Positions 38,343 to 45,874 of a DNA stretch of 64,000 nt are shown here, in pieces. Within the stretch, counting starts at the first letter, position 1, and each line of letters starts with the position of its first letter. The DNA lies in assembly GCF_000009625.1 (NCBI RefSeq), contig NC_002678.2, forward strand, positions 2,480,001 to 2,544,000. Direction: 5' to 3'. The translations under genes were made by a program, and so were the position numbers. Source of the stretch: Mesorhizobium japonicum MAFF 303099. Its GTDB lineage: Bacteria; Pseudomonadota; Alphaproteobacteria; Rhizobiales; Rhizobiaceae. The notes below the pieces were generated by a model. That model did no database searches, was not told the DNA's origin, and worked only from the letters and a program-made list of their open reading frames with translations.

Positions 38343-38579
38343 ATGCCTCGATATTATCTTGACCTCTACAATGGCGACGGTCTGACGGTCGATGATGACG
38401 GTCAGGTCTTCGAGACGCGCGAACGCATGCGGCGCGAGGCGATCCGTATTCTGCCTGACATCGTACGCGACGAGATCATCGAAAACGACCACACCGCCAT
38501 CACTGTGAAGGTACGCGACGAGGACGGACACCAGGTATTCGAGGCATCGCTCGTCATCTCGTCAGGTTGGTGTGACTGA
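38343..38579 (+). CDS. DUF6894-like small protein
   Basis: The 78-residue product begins MPRYYLDLYNGDGLTVDDDG and continues with RERMRREAIRILPDIVRDE and VTVKVRDEDGHQVFEASL-like strands. This is the compact alpha/beta pattern of a small protein family (DUF6894) abundant in rhizobia. Function unknown. It is divergent from the Crp/Fnr gene with about 114 bp between starts, so it may be a target of that regulator. Confidence 0.72.
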   Translation: MPRYYLDLYNGDGLTVDDDGQVFETRERMRREAIRILPDIVRDEIIENDHTAITVKVRDEDGHQVFEASLVISSGWCD

Positions 38580-38730
38580 TATCGCTCTATCCGGGCATCG
38601 ATGACAAAAGTTTTCCGACCATCATTTGTAATCGCCGCCCCCGCCGCAACGCTGCACCATGGGGGCCGGAAGATGATGGAGGCGGCGATTGTTCCCAACC
38701 AACGCCGTCTCGGAATGGAGTTAGCAGCAC

Positions 38731-38928
38731 ATGGTCCGTGCAAAAGTCGACACCCAGCGTGACGAGCGCGCCAAGCGTGAATCGCAGATCGTGATCGATG
38801 CCGAGCGGGCGGCCCGCGAGGCAAAGACAGCAAGGCTGAGAGAGCTGCGCCTCGCAGCGCAGTCATCGCAAGAGCCCGATCCGACAATGCCCAAGCCGAC
38901 GCGTCGGCGCGCGCCTTCGAAAGGTTGA
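38731..38928 (+). CDS. small basic helical protein, unknown
   Basis: The 65-residue product is rich in Arg, Lys, Glu and Ala (DERAKRESQIVIDAERAARE) and probably forms one long helix with a basic Pro-rich tail. It is followed by a strong terminator 69 bp later. I recognise no family. The strong charge periodicity and terminator support a real gene, but no clear ribosome site is visible. Confidence 0.45.
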   Translation: MVRAKVDTQRDERAKRESQIVIDAERAAREAKTARLRELRLAAQSSQEPDPTMPKPTRRRAPSKG

Positions 38929-38997
38929 TCGCCCACAACCGCTGGGCAAACATCGTCGGTAGATGACAGCGATCCTTGCAATCTTCGTGCAATAAGC

Positions 38998-39032
38998 GAA
39001 AGCCCGGCTCGGGAGGGCCAAGCCGGGCTTTC
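38998..39032 (+). terminator. strong hairpin terminator
   Basis: GAAAGCCCGGCT (38998-39009) pairs perfectly with AGCCGGGCTTTC (39021-39032) over an 11-nt loop. A T-rich end is lacking on the plus strand apart from the TTTC of the stem. It separates the small plus-strand gene from the minus-strand DUF982 gene and could serve both. Confidence 0.6.
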
Positions 39033-39076
39033 GGTGGTGGCGGCGTTAGCCGCCACGACGGGAGGTGGCCTCAAAC

Positions 39077-39379
39077 TCAGGCGGCGTAGCCGCCATAGCC
39101 GCGCGCGACGGCGCGCGCCACGATGACCGGCTCGATCTCGGGCCAGAGGATGCCGGTTGCTTGTGCGAATTCGACCAGCGCATGGCGCGCCTCATCCCGG
39201 GTGATACAGCCTTCCAGCGCAAGGCCGCACGCCTCGACGGCATTGCGATGGAGCGGGCCACGGCGCGAGGTCGTCCAATCGGTCAGGAAATCGTGCATTT
39301 CGGCCAGCGAGGCAATCTCGCGCTTGAAGCCGAGGCCGACAGTCAGTGCGACCGGTGAATGAAACAGCTTGTCGTGCAT
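39077..39379 (-). CDS. DUF982-family protein
   Basis: The 100-residue protein has the DUF982 pattern: a short N-terminal strand, AEMHDFLTDWTTSRRGPLHR, then AVEACGLALEGCITRDEARH and a closing helix. Rhizobial genomes encode many paralogues, and their function is unknown. It is monocistronic. A gap of about 210 bp upstream contains no other gene I can support. Confidence 0.8.
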   Translation of the reverse strand: MHDKLFHSPVALTVGLGFKREIASLAEMHDFLTDWTTSRRGPLHRNAVEACGLALEGCITRDEARHALVEFAQATGILWPEIEPVIVARAVARGYGGYAA

Positions 39380-39591
39380 GAAGCAGGCTCCTGATTATAG
39401 CAGCGCCAGGAGAAATATCCGGGCTGGTCCACGGACGGGACGCCGTGAAACGCGCTGCGGGCCAAGAGGTTCCGGGCCGGGAGCTTTTATGTGAAATGCG
39501 GCGGTCGCGCTCTGATCGCCATGCCCGCACAACCCCCCATCTTTCACGCCAGCCCAGGCCGATCAGGTCGAGCGTTCGAATGGCCCGGAAA

Positions 39592-40851
39592 TCATCGCTC
39601 CTGGGCGGTGTGCGCGGCCTGCAGACTGTCTTGTGGAACGTCCCGGATGCGCCAGGCCTGCGCTGCGTCAGCGGATGTCGTCTCACGCACCTCGCGCTGC
39701 GTCGACAAGCGAAGAACTGCCGCAAGACGGTTTCCCAGCGAGACGCCGGGCTTTTCAACAACAAGGTGCGCGACCAGCGCCATGAGGACCAGAAGCACCA
39801 TCGCAATCAAAATCACGAGCCAATATTGGGCGGCGTTGTCCATGGCGAAGGTCCGTAGCGGCGCGATGGAGAATATCGAGACGAAGGCAAGCCCCTGCAA
39901 GAGATAGATACCAAAGCTGATCTCGCCCAGCCGCACCGAGCGGGAGGTCGTCAGGAGACCAAAGAAATCAGCGCCCGTCACGACCAGGAAGAAGCTGGCA
40001 ATGCACAGCAGCATCGGCCCCGGCGCGTAGGCGGTCTTGTAGATGGCAAAGATACACACCAGCATCGCCAGGGCGACGGCGGACAAGGCGTGCCGGTGCC
40101 ACTTCACCACCAGGCCGTTTGCTTCAAGCGTCGCGCACAACATTCCGCCCGCGAAAAGTCCGAGATAGCCGTAGGCGGTGCTGCCTCCGCTCACTGACAT
40201 GAGGATTGAAAAAGCCAGGAGAACGGCTGGCAAGCCTATGCGGGCCACCGGATGTCGGCTGAATATCGCCGCGATCGGCAGGCTGAAGTACAACAGCCAT
40301 TCATAGGGCAAGGTCCAGGTTACACAGGCCAATACGCAGATGCGGGAACTCGAAAGCGGGACGTAGCCGAAGACACCGAACAGCAGATTGAAAAATGCCC
40401 GCTCGTAAGTGGCGAAGGCCGAATAGTCGATCCCGCCGTCGGCGACCTCCAAAGCCATCGCTGTGCCGACGGCCACAACATAGAGCGGCCCGATCCTGAA
40501 AGCCCGCTTGAGCAACAGGGTCGGAAAATCCACGGAGGATTTTGCCGACAGCAGTTTCCCCCAGAACAGATAGGCGGAGATGATGAAGAACAGAGACACT
40601 CCCACCTGTCCCAGTGGGCCATAGAAATCCGAAGGCGGATGCTTCCATGCGCCGGTCGCCAGCATTTCATGGTAGATGACGGCGTGGTGAAGCGCGACGG
40701 CAAGCGCCAGATAGCCTCGCATTCCGTCTATTGCCCGCACCCTGGCGGAGTTCGTTTCGAAACCTACCCTCTGAAACAGCGGCATGCCCGCCAGCGGCCA
40801 AAGCAGCGCGACGACCACAAACGCGGGCCAGATGTCATAAAGTCCAACCAC
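39592..40851 (-). CDS. acyltransferase family 3 (OafA-like) membrane protein
   Basis: The 419-residue protein has 10-11 membrane helices and the family start ARVRAIDGMRGYLALAVALH with the conserved R...H pair (AVALHHAVIYH). Family members O-acetylate or otherwise acylate surface polysaccharides, Nod factors or antibiotics; NodX belongs here. The C-terminal 40 residues are soluble and charged. Its neighbours do not identify the acceptor. It could decorate exopolysaccharide or O-antigen. Confidence 0.83.
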   Translation of the reverse strand: MVGLYDIWPAFVVVALLWPLAGMPLFQRVGFETNSARVRAIDGMRGYLALAVALHHAVIYHEMLATGAWKHPPSDFYGPLGQVGVSLFFIISAYLFWGKLLSAKSSVDFPTLLLKRAFRIGPLYVVAVGTAMALEVADGGIDYSAFATYERAFFNLLFGVFGYVPLSSSRICVLACVTWTLPYEWLLYFSLPIAAIFSRHPVARIGLPAVLLAFSILMSVSGGSTAYGYLGLFAGGMLCATLEANGLVVKWHRHALSAVALAMLVCIFAIYKTAYAPGPMLLCIASFFLVVTGADFFGLLTTSRSVRLGEISFGIYLLQGLAFVSIFSIAPLRTFAMDNAAQYWLVILIAMVLLVLMALVAHLVVEKPGVSLGNRLAAVLRLSTQREVRETTSADAAQAWRIRDVPQDSLQAAHTAQER

Positions 40852-41083
40852 GATAGCTCCGAGCCGATGCGCACGGCACGCTTGAGTCGCCTTGTTGGAC
40901 TATGCAACCTTGCCCAGAGCCCGCACAAGCGCCCGCCACCATCCGCCTGACGCTTTCCGGCGGGCGGCAACTATCTCTGGCCTTCCTGGCGGAAGCCTTC
41001 AAGCGTATGCACGACAACCGGGATCGGCAATTGTGGAAGCGTTGGCCGGTCGCGCTGTCGCCGATCACACGTGACGGTAGGCC

Positions 41084-41263
41084 CTATCGCCGGACCAACG
41101 CGTTTGCTTCGGCCAACGTGGCCAGCATTTGCTCGACGTTCTGCGCCGAGGCGTCCGTGCGCTCGATATGCCGCATCACTTGCTGCGTCAGCATCGCAAG
41201 CCTTGCAGCGCGATAGACGTCGCCGTGTCTCGCGGTTTCCATATCGAAGGTCGCGATCATCAT
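41084..41263 (-). CDS. small helical protein, unknown
   Basis: The 59-residue product (MMIATFDMETARHGDVYRAA start) is charged and helical, with a later SAQNVEQMLATLAEANALVR. The start could be ATG 41263 or a TTG at 41278. It lies 27 bp downstream of another small minus-strand gene, and the two may be one transcript. I do not recognise it. A plus-strand frame overlaps it but has less protein-like composition. Confidence 0.42.
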   Translation of the reverse strand: MMIATFDMETARHGDVYRAARLAMLTQQVMRHIERTDASAQNVEQMLATLAEANALVRR

Positions 41264-41290
41264 GGCCGACAATCCCAAAACTATGGTGCG

Positions 41291-41533
41291 CTAGAACTCG
41301 CTGGCAGCTCGTGGATCGATCTTCGTCAGGCGCTCTCTGGCCTCGATGACACGCCGCTGAGCGGCCCTTATCCTGCCGCAGAGCGCAATATTGATTCCGA
41401 CTCCGCAATCTTCGTCCAGCATTTCCTTGGCGCGCCTGAGAGTGACCTCCGCCCGCTGTCTGGCCTTGGCCAGTTCCAAGATCATAAGATCGGCCATCGC
41501 ACCGCGTCCGTTGTGCTCCAGAGTGTACATCAT
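41291..41533 (-). CDS. small helical protein, unknown
   Basis: The 80-residue product has a heptad-like stretch (LELAKARQRAEVTLRRAKEM) and a second helix (RAAQRRVIEARERLTKIDP), suggesting a coiled coil. The start may be 41533, or the internal ATG at 41497 (MADLMILEL). It precedes another small gene on the same strand and follows tRNA-Ser. No family recognised. Confidence 0.45.
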   Translation of the reverse strand: MMYTLEHNGRGAMADLMILELAKARQRAEVTLRRAKEMLDEDCGVGINIALCGRIRAAQRRVIEARERLTKIDPRAASEF

Positions 41534-41644
41534 GAAGTGCTAACTCATGACGGAGCGGATCGTTCCCCTGAGGCCCGGGGATACCCTCGAGGTTGCAAGC
41601 CCTTGGATCGCTTGTGGTTGAGATCAAATCAGCGATTGGAACGC

Positions 41645-41734
41645 TGGCGGAGAGAGCGGGATTCGAACCCGCGTTACGGTCTCCCGTAAACACACTTTCC
41701 AGGCGTGCGCCTTCAACCACTCGGCCACCTCTCC
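41645..41734 (-). tRNA. tRNA-Ser (anticodon GGA)
   Basis: The minus strand folds as a class II tRNA. The acceptor GGAGAGG pairs with TCTCTCC, and the D arm starts TGGCCGAGTGG. The anticodon loop CTGGAAA gives GGA. There is a long variable arm, and the T arm is GCGGG-TTCGAAT-CCCGC. CCA is encoded at the 3' end. It reads serine codons TCC and TCT. Confidence 0.95.
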
Positions 41735-42101
41735 GTCCGTGCCTTCGCGCCGGCCGGTTTCGCCGCGCGGGTTGGGGAGATGCATCTCCTTGGGGCTGCG
41801 GCGCGGAATGTCCGCGCCATGGACGCCGCCCAACCAGCGGACATCCTTCCCCGGCACCTGAGCCGTCGAAGCAACAGGCGCGGGGCTCATCTAGTCGATC
41901 CCGCGCCGAATGCCAAGCCATAAGCGCAGTCTATTCGCTTTGCCGGCCACATGGCGGTTCGCGAGGCCGCCGTCGCACCCGTTTGCGGGGCGCCGGCGCC
42001 GAATGATGTGCACAGACCAGGCCGCAAGACCCGCCGCGCTTGACTTCGCCGCCGGCCGCCTGTCGAGTGAGGCAGAGGCTTTGCGGGGGCATCGTCCGGC
42101 C
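41735..42101. other. intergenic region upstream of tRNA-Ser and a membrane protein
   Basis: No convincing gene is present. The only notable element is the perfect 14-bp palindrome GGAGATGCATCTCC at 41776-41789, about 42 bp upstream of the tRNA 5' end. The tRNA promoter must be here, but I see no clear -10 box. Short frames in this gap lack ribosome sites and protein-like composition. Confidence 0.5.
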
Positions 42102-42821
42102 ATGACATCGAGCAGCGAACAACCGGACAATGGGCAGGCGCCGGCCAGCCGCCCGGGTGGCGACCTTTTTTACGTCCCGGTCGGCTGGCTCATCTTCGTC
42201 ATGGCCTGGTCGGTCTATGGCCTGGCGTCGGCATGGTGGCTGGTCGGCAATTCCAGCCTGCCGGACAAGATCTTCTATTTCCTCATTGGCGGGCTCGTCG
42301 CCAATGTCATTACGATCCTTTGGGGGCTTTACCTGCTCGGCCTCGCCTTCGGCCGCTCGGGGCGTTTCCCCCGCCATTTCACCATCTGGCAGATCGCCAC
42401 CATCGTCTGGGTGCTGGCGAGACAGGCCTATGTGCTGACCGTGCCGGAATTCGTCTTCTCCGCCAGGAGCCTCGGCATCACCGCCATCGAGATCGGCATC
42501 GGCCTGCTTTGCATCTACCTGCTGCGCCCCGGCTCCGGCGCCGGGACCGTCTACGCCAGGCCGCAAACCGAAGCGCCGTCGGTCTTCGTTTCCATCATCG
42601 CCGCCTTGCTCGGCATCATTCTCGGCGCCGTCATCGGTGCCCTGGTCGGCTTCTTCGCCGGCTCGGTGATCGCCGATGTCGCAAAGGTGAGCTGCTTCGA
42701 AGGCGGCTGCGGCTACTTCGCCGCCTTCATCGGCCTGGCCGGGCTGGTGGTCGGCGCCATTGGCGGCGGGATTCTCGCCGTCTGGCTCGTCCATCGGCGC
42801 AGGCGCAGGCCTGTGGCATAA
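42102..42821 (+). CDS. multi-span membrane protein, DUF2569-like N-terminal half
   Basis: The 239-residue protein has about four helices in the first 145 residues, with WGLYLLGLAFGRSGRFPRHF, which resembles DUF2569 (a group known only as membrane proteins). A linker of about 15 residues follows, then two further Gly-rich helices (IIAALLGIILGAVIGALVG and GLAGLVVGAIGGGILAVWLV) separated by a loop with two Cys (SCFEGGCGYF). The C-terminus is a run of arginines. The start ATG 42102 was chosen because the upstream extension is Arg/Pro-rich shadow. Function unknown. Confidence 0.68.
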   Translation: MTSSSEQPDNGQAPASRPGGDLFYVPVGWLIFVMAWSVYGLASAWWLVGNSSLPDKIFYFLIGGLVANVITILWGLYLLGLAFGRSGRFPRHFTIWQIATIVWVLARQAYVLTVPEFVFSARSLGITAIEIGIGLLCIYLLRPGSGAGTVYARPQTEAPSVFVSIIAALLGIILGAVIGALVGFFAGSVIADVAKVSCFEGGCGYFAAFIGLAGLVVGAIGGGILAVWLVHRRRRRPVA

Positions 42822-42953
42822 GGACAGAAAAGCGCGGGCCTTCAAATTCGCGTATCGCGGTTGCGGGCAGGCCAGACAAATTCTATTTCTCGTTCGGGAC
42901 ACGTGCCGGAGATCCCTTGGGAAGCATCCAGGATCGGCCGGGGGAGAGCCTAG

Positions 42954-43277
42954 ATGTTTCGCTTCATTTTCCGCCTTGCCGCGATGGTCGCGCTGTCGGT
43001 CTCCGTCATCATGGCGGTGATCGACACGACGCGCACGGTGGCGGCTTCGGCGCTTGTGCTGACCCCGCTCAATGTCAGCTGGCTGGCGGTCTCGCCGGAC
43101 ACGCGGGCGGCCTTCGAAACCTTCGTCCGCGCCAAGGCCAGTCCGCTTTTGTGGGATGGCGTCATCGCCTGGGTACTCGACCAGCCGGGATTTGCCGTCT
43201 TCGCGGTGCTGGCCTTCCTGCTCTACGCCATCGGCTACAGGCGCCAGCGGCGCACCGGCCAATTCGCCGCCAACTGA
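42954..43277 (+). CDS. small two-helix membrane protein
   Basis: The 107-residue protein has an N-terminal helix (FRLAAMVALSVSVIMAVID), a loop of about 50 residues including SWLAVSPDTRAAFETFV and PLLWDGVIAWVLDQPG, and a C-terminal helix ending in basic RRQRRTGQF. I take it to be a conserved rhizobial inner-membrane protein, though I cannot name a family. It follows the previous membrane protein by 132 bp on the same strand. Confidence 0.65.
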   Translation: MFRFIFRLAAMVALSVSVIMAVIDTTRTVAASALVLTPLNVSWLAVSPDTRAAFETFVRAKASPLLWDGVIAWVLDQPGFAVFAVLAFLLYAIGYRRQRRTGQFAAN

Positions 43278-43325
43278 TCGGCAAGGGTCGACAGGCAAGG
43301 ATCGAGCTGGGCGCAGCCTGCCCGT

Positions 43326-43380
43326 GGCACGCTTTTCCAAAAGGTCAAAATTCCGCGTGAATTTTGTTTCGGGCCGTGCC
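43326..43380. repeat. hairpin-forming element upstream of the BMP-family gene
   Basis: GGCACG (43326-43331) pairs with CGTGCC (43375-43380), and AAAATTC (43347-43353) pairs with GAATTTT (43359-43365) inside. It lies between two plus-strand genes, 116 bp before the binding-protein start. It may be a dispersed palindromic repeat, or a terminator for the preceding membrane-protein gene. Confidence 0.4.
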
Positions 43381-43495
43381 AGATTGCCGCCGAGCGGGAG
43401 GGGAATACACTCCTGGCTGACGTCGCATGCCGGCCGCAGAACCGGGCAGGCAGGCGGGGCGTAACGGAAAAAATAACCGACAGGGTGTGGATCAC

Positions 43496-44485
43496 ATGAA
43501 ACGTATCGTTCTCGGCCTCCTGGCCGCAACCGCAATGGTTCTTCCGGCTTTCGCCGCGGATGTCCAGCCGGCCATCCTCTATGATCTGGGCGGCAAGTTC
43601 GACAAATCCTTCAACGAGGCTGCCTTCCATGGCGCCGAGAAGTTCAAGACCGAGACCGGCACGCCCTATGTCGAGTTCGAAGTGTCCAACGCCTCGCAGC
43701 GCGAGCAGGCGCTGCGCCGCTTCGCCGAGGACGGCCACAACCCGATCGTCATGGCCGGCTTCGCCTGGGAGGATGCGCTGAAGAAGGTCGCGGCCGAATA
43801 TCCCGATCTCAACTTCGCCATCATCGACGATGCCGTCGACCTGCCCAACGTCCGCTCGCTGGTGTTCAAGGAGAATGAAGGCTCCTACCTCGTCGGCATC
43901 ATGGCCGCGATGGCATCGAAGTCGAAGAAGGTCTCCTTCATCGGCGGCATGGACATCCCGCTGATCCGCAAGTTCGAATGCGGCTATGTCGGCGGCGCCA
44001 AGTCGGCCGGCGCGACCGACGTCATCCAGAATATGACCGGCGACACCCCGGCTGCCTGGAACGATCCGGCCAAGGGCGGCGAAATCGCCAAGACGCAGAT
44101 CGACCAGGGCTCCGACGTGGTCTACGCCGCGGCCGGCGGCACCGGCGTCGGTGTGCTGCAGGCGGCGGCTGATGCCGGCAAGCTCGGCATTGGCGTCGAT
44201 TCCAACCAGAATGGCCTGCAGCCCGGCAAGGTGCTGACCTCGATGATGAAGCGCGTCGACGTTGCCGTCTACACCGCCTTCATGGATGGCAAGAACGGCA
44301 CCTTCAAGGGTGGCGTCGAGAATCTCGGCCTCAAGGAAGGCGGCGTCGACTACGCCATGGACGACAACAACAAGGCACTGGTGACCGACGAGATGAAGGC
44401 TGCCGTGGAAAAGGCCAAGGCCGACATCATCGCCGGCAAGATCCAGGTGCACGACTACACGACCGACAACGCCTGCCCGTATTGA
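43496..44485 (+). CDS. BMP-family nucleoside-binding lipoprotein-like ABC substrate-binding protein
   Basis: The 329-residue protein has a signal peptide ending PAFA-AD and the BMP/Med fold: YDLGGKFDKSFNEAAFHGAE, NPIVMAGFAWEDAL, and AAGGTGVGVLQAAADAGKLG. It lacks a lipobox Cys, so it is a soluble periplasmic protein. BMP proteins bind purine nucleosides (PnrA) or other nucleosides for ABC import. The matching ATPase and permeases start 1.4 kb downstream, after three small genes. A strong terminator follows, so its expression level can be set separately. Confidence 0.88.
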   Translation: MKRIVLGLLAATAMVLPAFAADVQPAILYDLGGKFDKSFNEAAFHGAEKFKTETGTPYVEFEVSNASQREQALRRFAEDGHNPIVMAGFAWEDALKKVAAEYPDLNFAIIDDAVDLPNVRSLVFKENEGSYLVGIMAAMASKSKKVSFIGGMDIPLIRKFECGYVGGAKSAGATDVIQNMTGDTPAAWNDPAKGGEIAKTQIDQGSDVVYAAAGGTGVGVLQAAADAGKLGIGVDSNQNGLQPGKVLTSMMKRVDVAVYTAFMDGKNGTFKGGVENLGLKEGGVDYAMDDNNKALVTDEMKAAVEKAKADIIAGKIQVHDYTTDNACPY

Positions 44486-44505
44486 TCGGAAGATACTGAT
44501 TTGCG

Positions 44506-44539
44506 AACCGCCGGGCCTTGTCCCGGCGGTTTTGTTTTT
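44506..44539 (+). terminator. Rho-independent terminator of the BMP gene
   Basis: AACCGCCGGG (44506-44515) pairs with CCCGGCGGTT (44522-44531) over a 6-nt loop and is followed by TTTGTTTTT. It begins 21 bp after the stop codon. Confidence 0.88.
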
Positions 44540-44572
44540 GGAAGACTCTGACGGACGAGCACCGAGGCTGGA

Positions 44573-45034
44573 GTGACGCCGATCATTGAACCGATGACCG
44601 AATGCGACGTCGAGGCGGTGGCACGATTGCGCGTTGCCGCCTTTTTCGAGGGCAGCGCAAGGACGCCGGACGAGGACGCCGCCGGTTTACGCACGCTGCT
44701 GGCAGGCGACGGCTTCGAAACGGCGCTGGTGGCCCGGATCGACGACATATCGGTCGGTACATGCCTGCTGGTTCGCCACGAATTGGAACCGGCGCACGAC
44801 CTCACGCCATGGCTGGCCGGCCTGGTCGTCGATCGCAACCACCGCAATAAAGGGATCGGCCGTGCACTGGTCGCGGCCGTCGAAGCCCATGCGGCGTCGA
44901 TAGGCGTGGAGAGGCTCTACCTCTATACCTGGGAAGCGCGTGATTTCTATACCGGGCTCGGCTGGGTGGTCGTCGAGCAGTTCGAGCAGGACGGCCACCC
45001 GATGCTGTTGGTGGCGCGCGAGCTCCGGCTATAG
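44573..45034 (+). CDS. GNAT-family N-acetyltransferase
   Basis: The 153-residue protein has the GNAT core with LAGLVVDRNHRNKGIGRALV (strand four and the acetyl-CoA loop R/Q-x-x-G-x-G/A) and a C-terminal strand YLYTWEARDFYTGLGW. The start is GTG 44573, preceded by GAGG. Its stop overlaps the end of the opposite anti-sigma-like gene by 6 bp. Substrate unknown. Confidence 0.87.
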   Translation: MTPIIEPMTECDVEAVARLRVAAFFEGSARTPDEDAAGLRTLLAGDGFETALVARIDDISVGTCLLVRHELEPAHDLTPWLAGLVVDRNHRNKGIGRALVAAVEAHAASIGVERLYLYTWEARDFYTGLGWVVVEQFEQDGHPMLLVARELRL

Positions 45035-45427
45035 CCGACCCACGAGATAGCCAAGCGCGAAGACCGCAATCAGCACAATGGCGACGACAAATCCGCGCCG
45101 GCCGCCAAGTGAATGCACGCCAACACCGTATGGTGACCGGGACAGGCTTCGGATCACCGTTCGCGGTTTGGCATCATTGCCGAGCCCAACGCTGCGCATC
45201 TGTGGCAACTCGGCGAGGCGTTGCGTCACCAGCGCCCAATGATTAGCAGGCACGGCAGGTTTTTCGGCGCGGTCGAAAACATGCATGCGTTCGGCAAGCT
45301 GCAGCACCGCGTCGCGGAAGGCAGGGTCTATCTCCAGATCGCGCTCGGCCCGTTCGCGATCGGTATCGTTCATCAGGCCGAGCACGTAGTCGCCGGCTCG
45401 CGCGATACGATCCCTTTCACCGACCAT
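45029..45427 (-). CDS. anti-sigma-factor-like single-span membrane protein
   Basis: The 132-residue protein has an N-terminal helical part (RAGDYVLGLMNDTDRERAER, then DPAFRDAVLQLAERM) resembling the first domain of RskA-type anti-sigma factors. A linker and one C-terminal membrane helix (FVVAIVLIAVFALGYLVG) follow. There is no zinc-binding HxxxCxxC motif and no ECF sigma gene next to it, so an anti-sigma function is only a suggestion. The order is unusual because the membrane helix is at the very end with no periplasmic domain. Confidence 0.6.
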   Translation of the reverse strand: MVGERDRIARAGDYVLGLMNDTDRERAERDLEIDPAFRDAVLQLAERMHVFDRAEKPAVPANHWALVTQRLAELPQMRSVGLGNDAKPRTVIRSLSRSPYGVGVHSLGGRRGFVVAIVLIAVFALGYLVGRL

Positions 45428-45449
45428 GGCTTGTACCCTCCCCTCGTCC

Positions 45450-45659
45450 TCACCAATGCGGCGGCTTGGTCACCGGCACGTCGGGCGCCGCCTGCTCCTC
45501 CAGCGCCAGGAAGCGATCGGTCAGCGCGTCGAGCTTGCGCTGCATGCGCTCGATCACCGTCCACTGCTCGGCGATCTGTCCCGACAGTTCCTCGATGGTC
45601 CTTTCCTGCTCGGCGGCGCGGATTTCGAGCGTCGTCAGCCGGTCGGCGGGCATGATCAT
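45450..45659 (-). CDS. slyX: SlyX-family protein
   Basis: The 69-residue product is a coiled coil of the SlyX type: RLTTLEIRAAEQERTIEELS and DALTDRFLALEEQAA, ending in PPHW, the usual C-terminus of SlyX. I chose ATG 45659, with AGGGA 6 nt upstream. SlyX function is not established. It lies 22 bp from the start of the anti-sigma-like gene on the same strand. Confidence 0.82.
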   Translation of the reverse strand: MIMPADRLTTLEIRAAEQERTIEELSGQIAEQWTVIERMQRKLDALTDRFLALEEQAAPDVPVTKPPHW

Positions 45660-45874
45660 TCGCAGTCCCTGATCTTGCACCACAATGCCTTGCGTCGTGA
45701 TGCGAATTTCGACGCCGTCATATTAGCGAATATGAAGCCTGCGGACACGTTGGAAATTGACAAGCGCACCGGGATTTGCCGAGAGTGGATACTGCTCCGG
45801 CCAATTGGCACGGGCGGGGCGTCATGCTAGGCATTTTGACCAAGCGATAAAAAAATAAGAGTGGGACTGGCTGC

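Noticed and set aside
40902..41216. Plus-strand frame of 104 codons overlapping a small minus-strand gene.
   Set aside because: The second half is Ser/Arg/Cys-rich shadow of the minus-strand frame and there is no ribosome site.
41645..42101. tRNA-associated genomic island.
   Set aside because: No integrase, no repeat of the tRNA end and no clear composition break were found on either side within the window.
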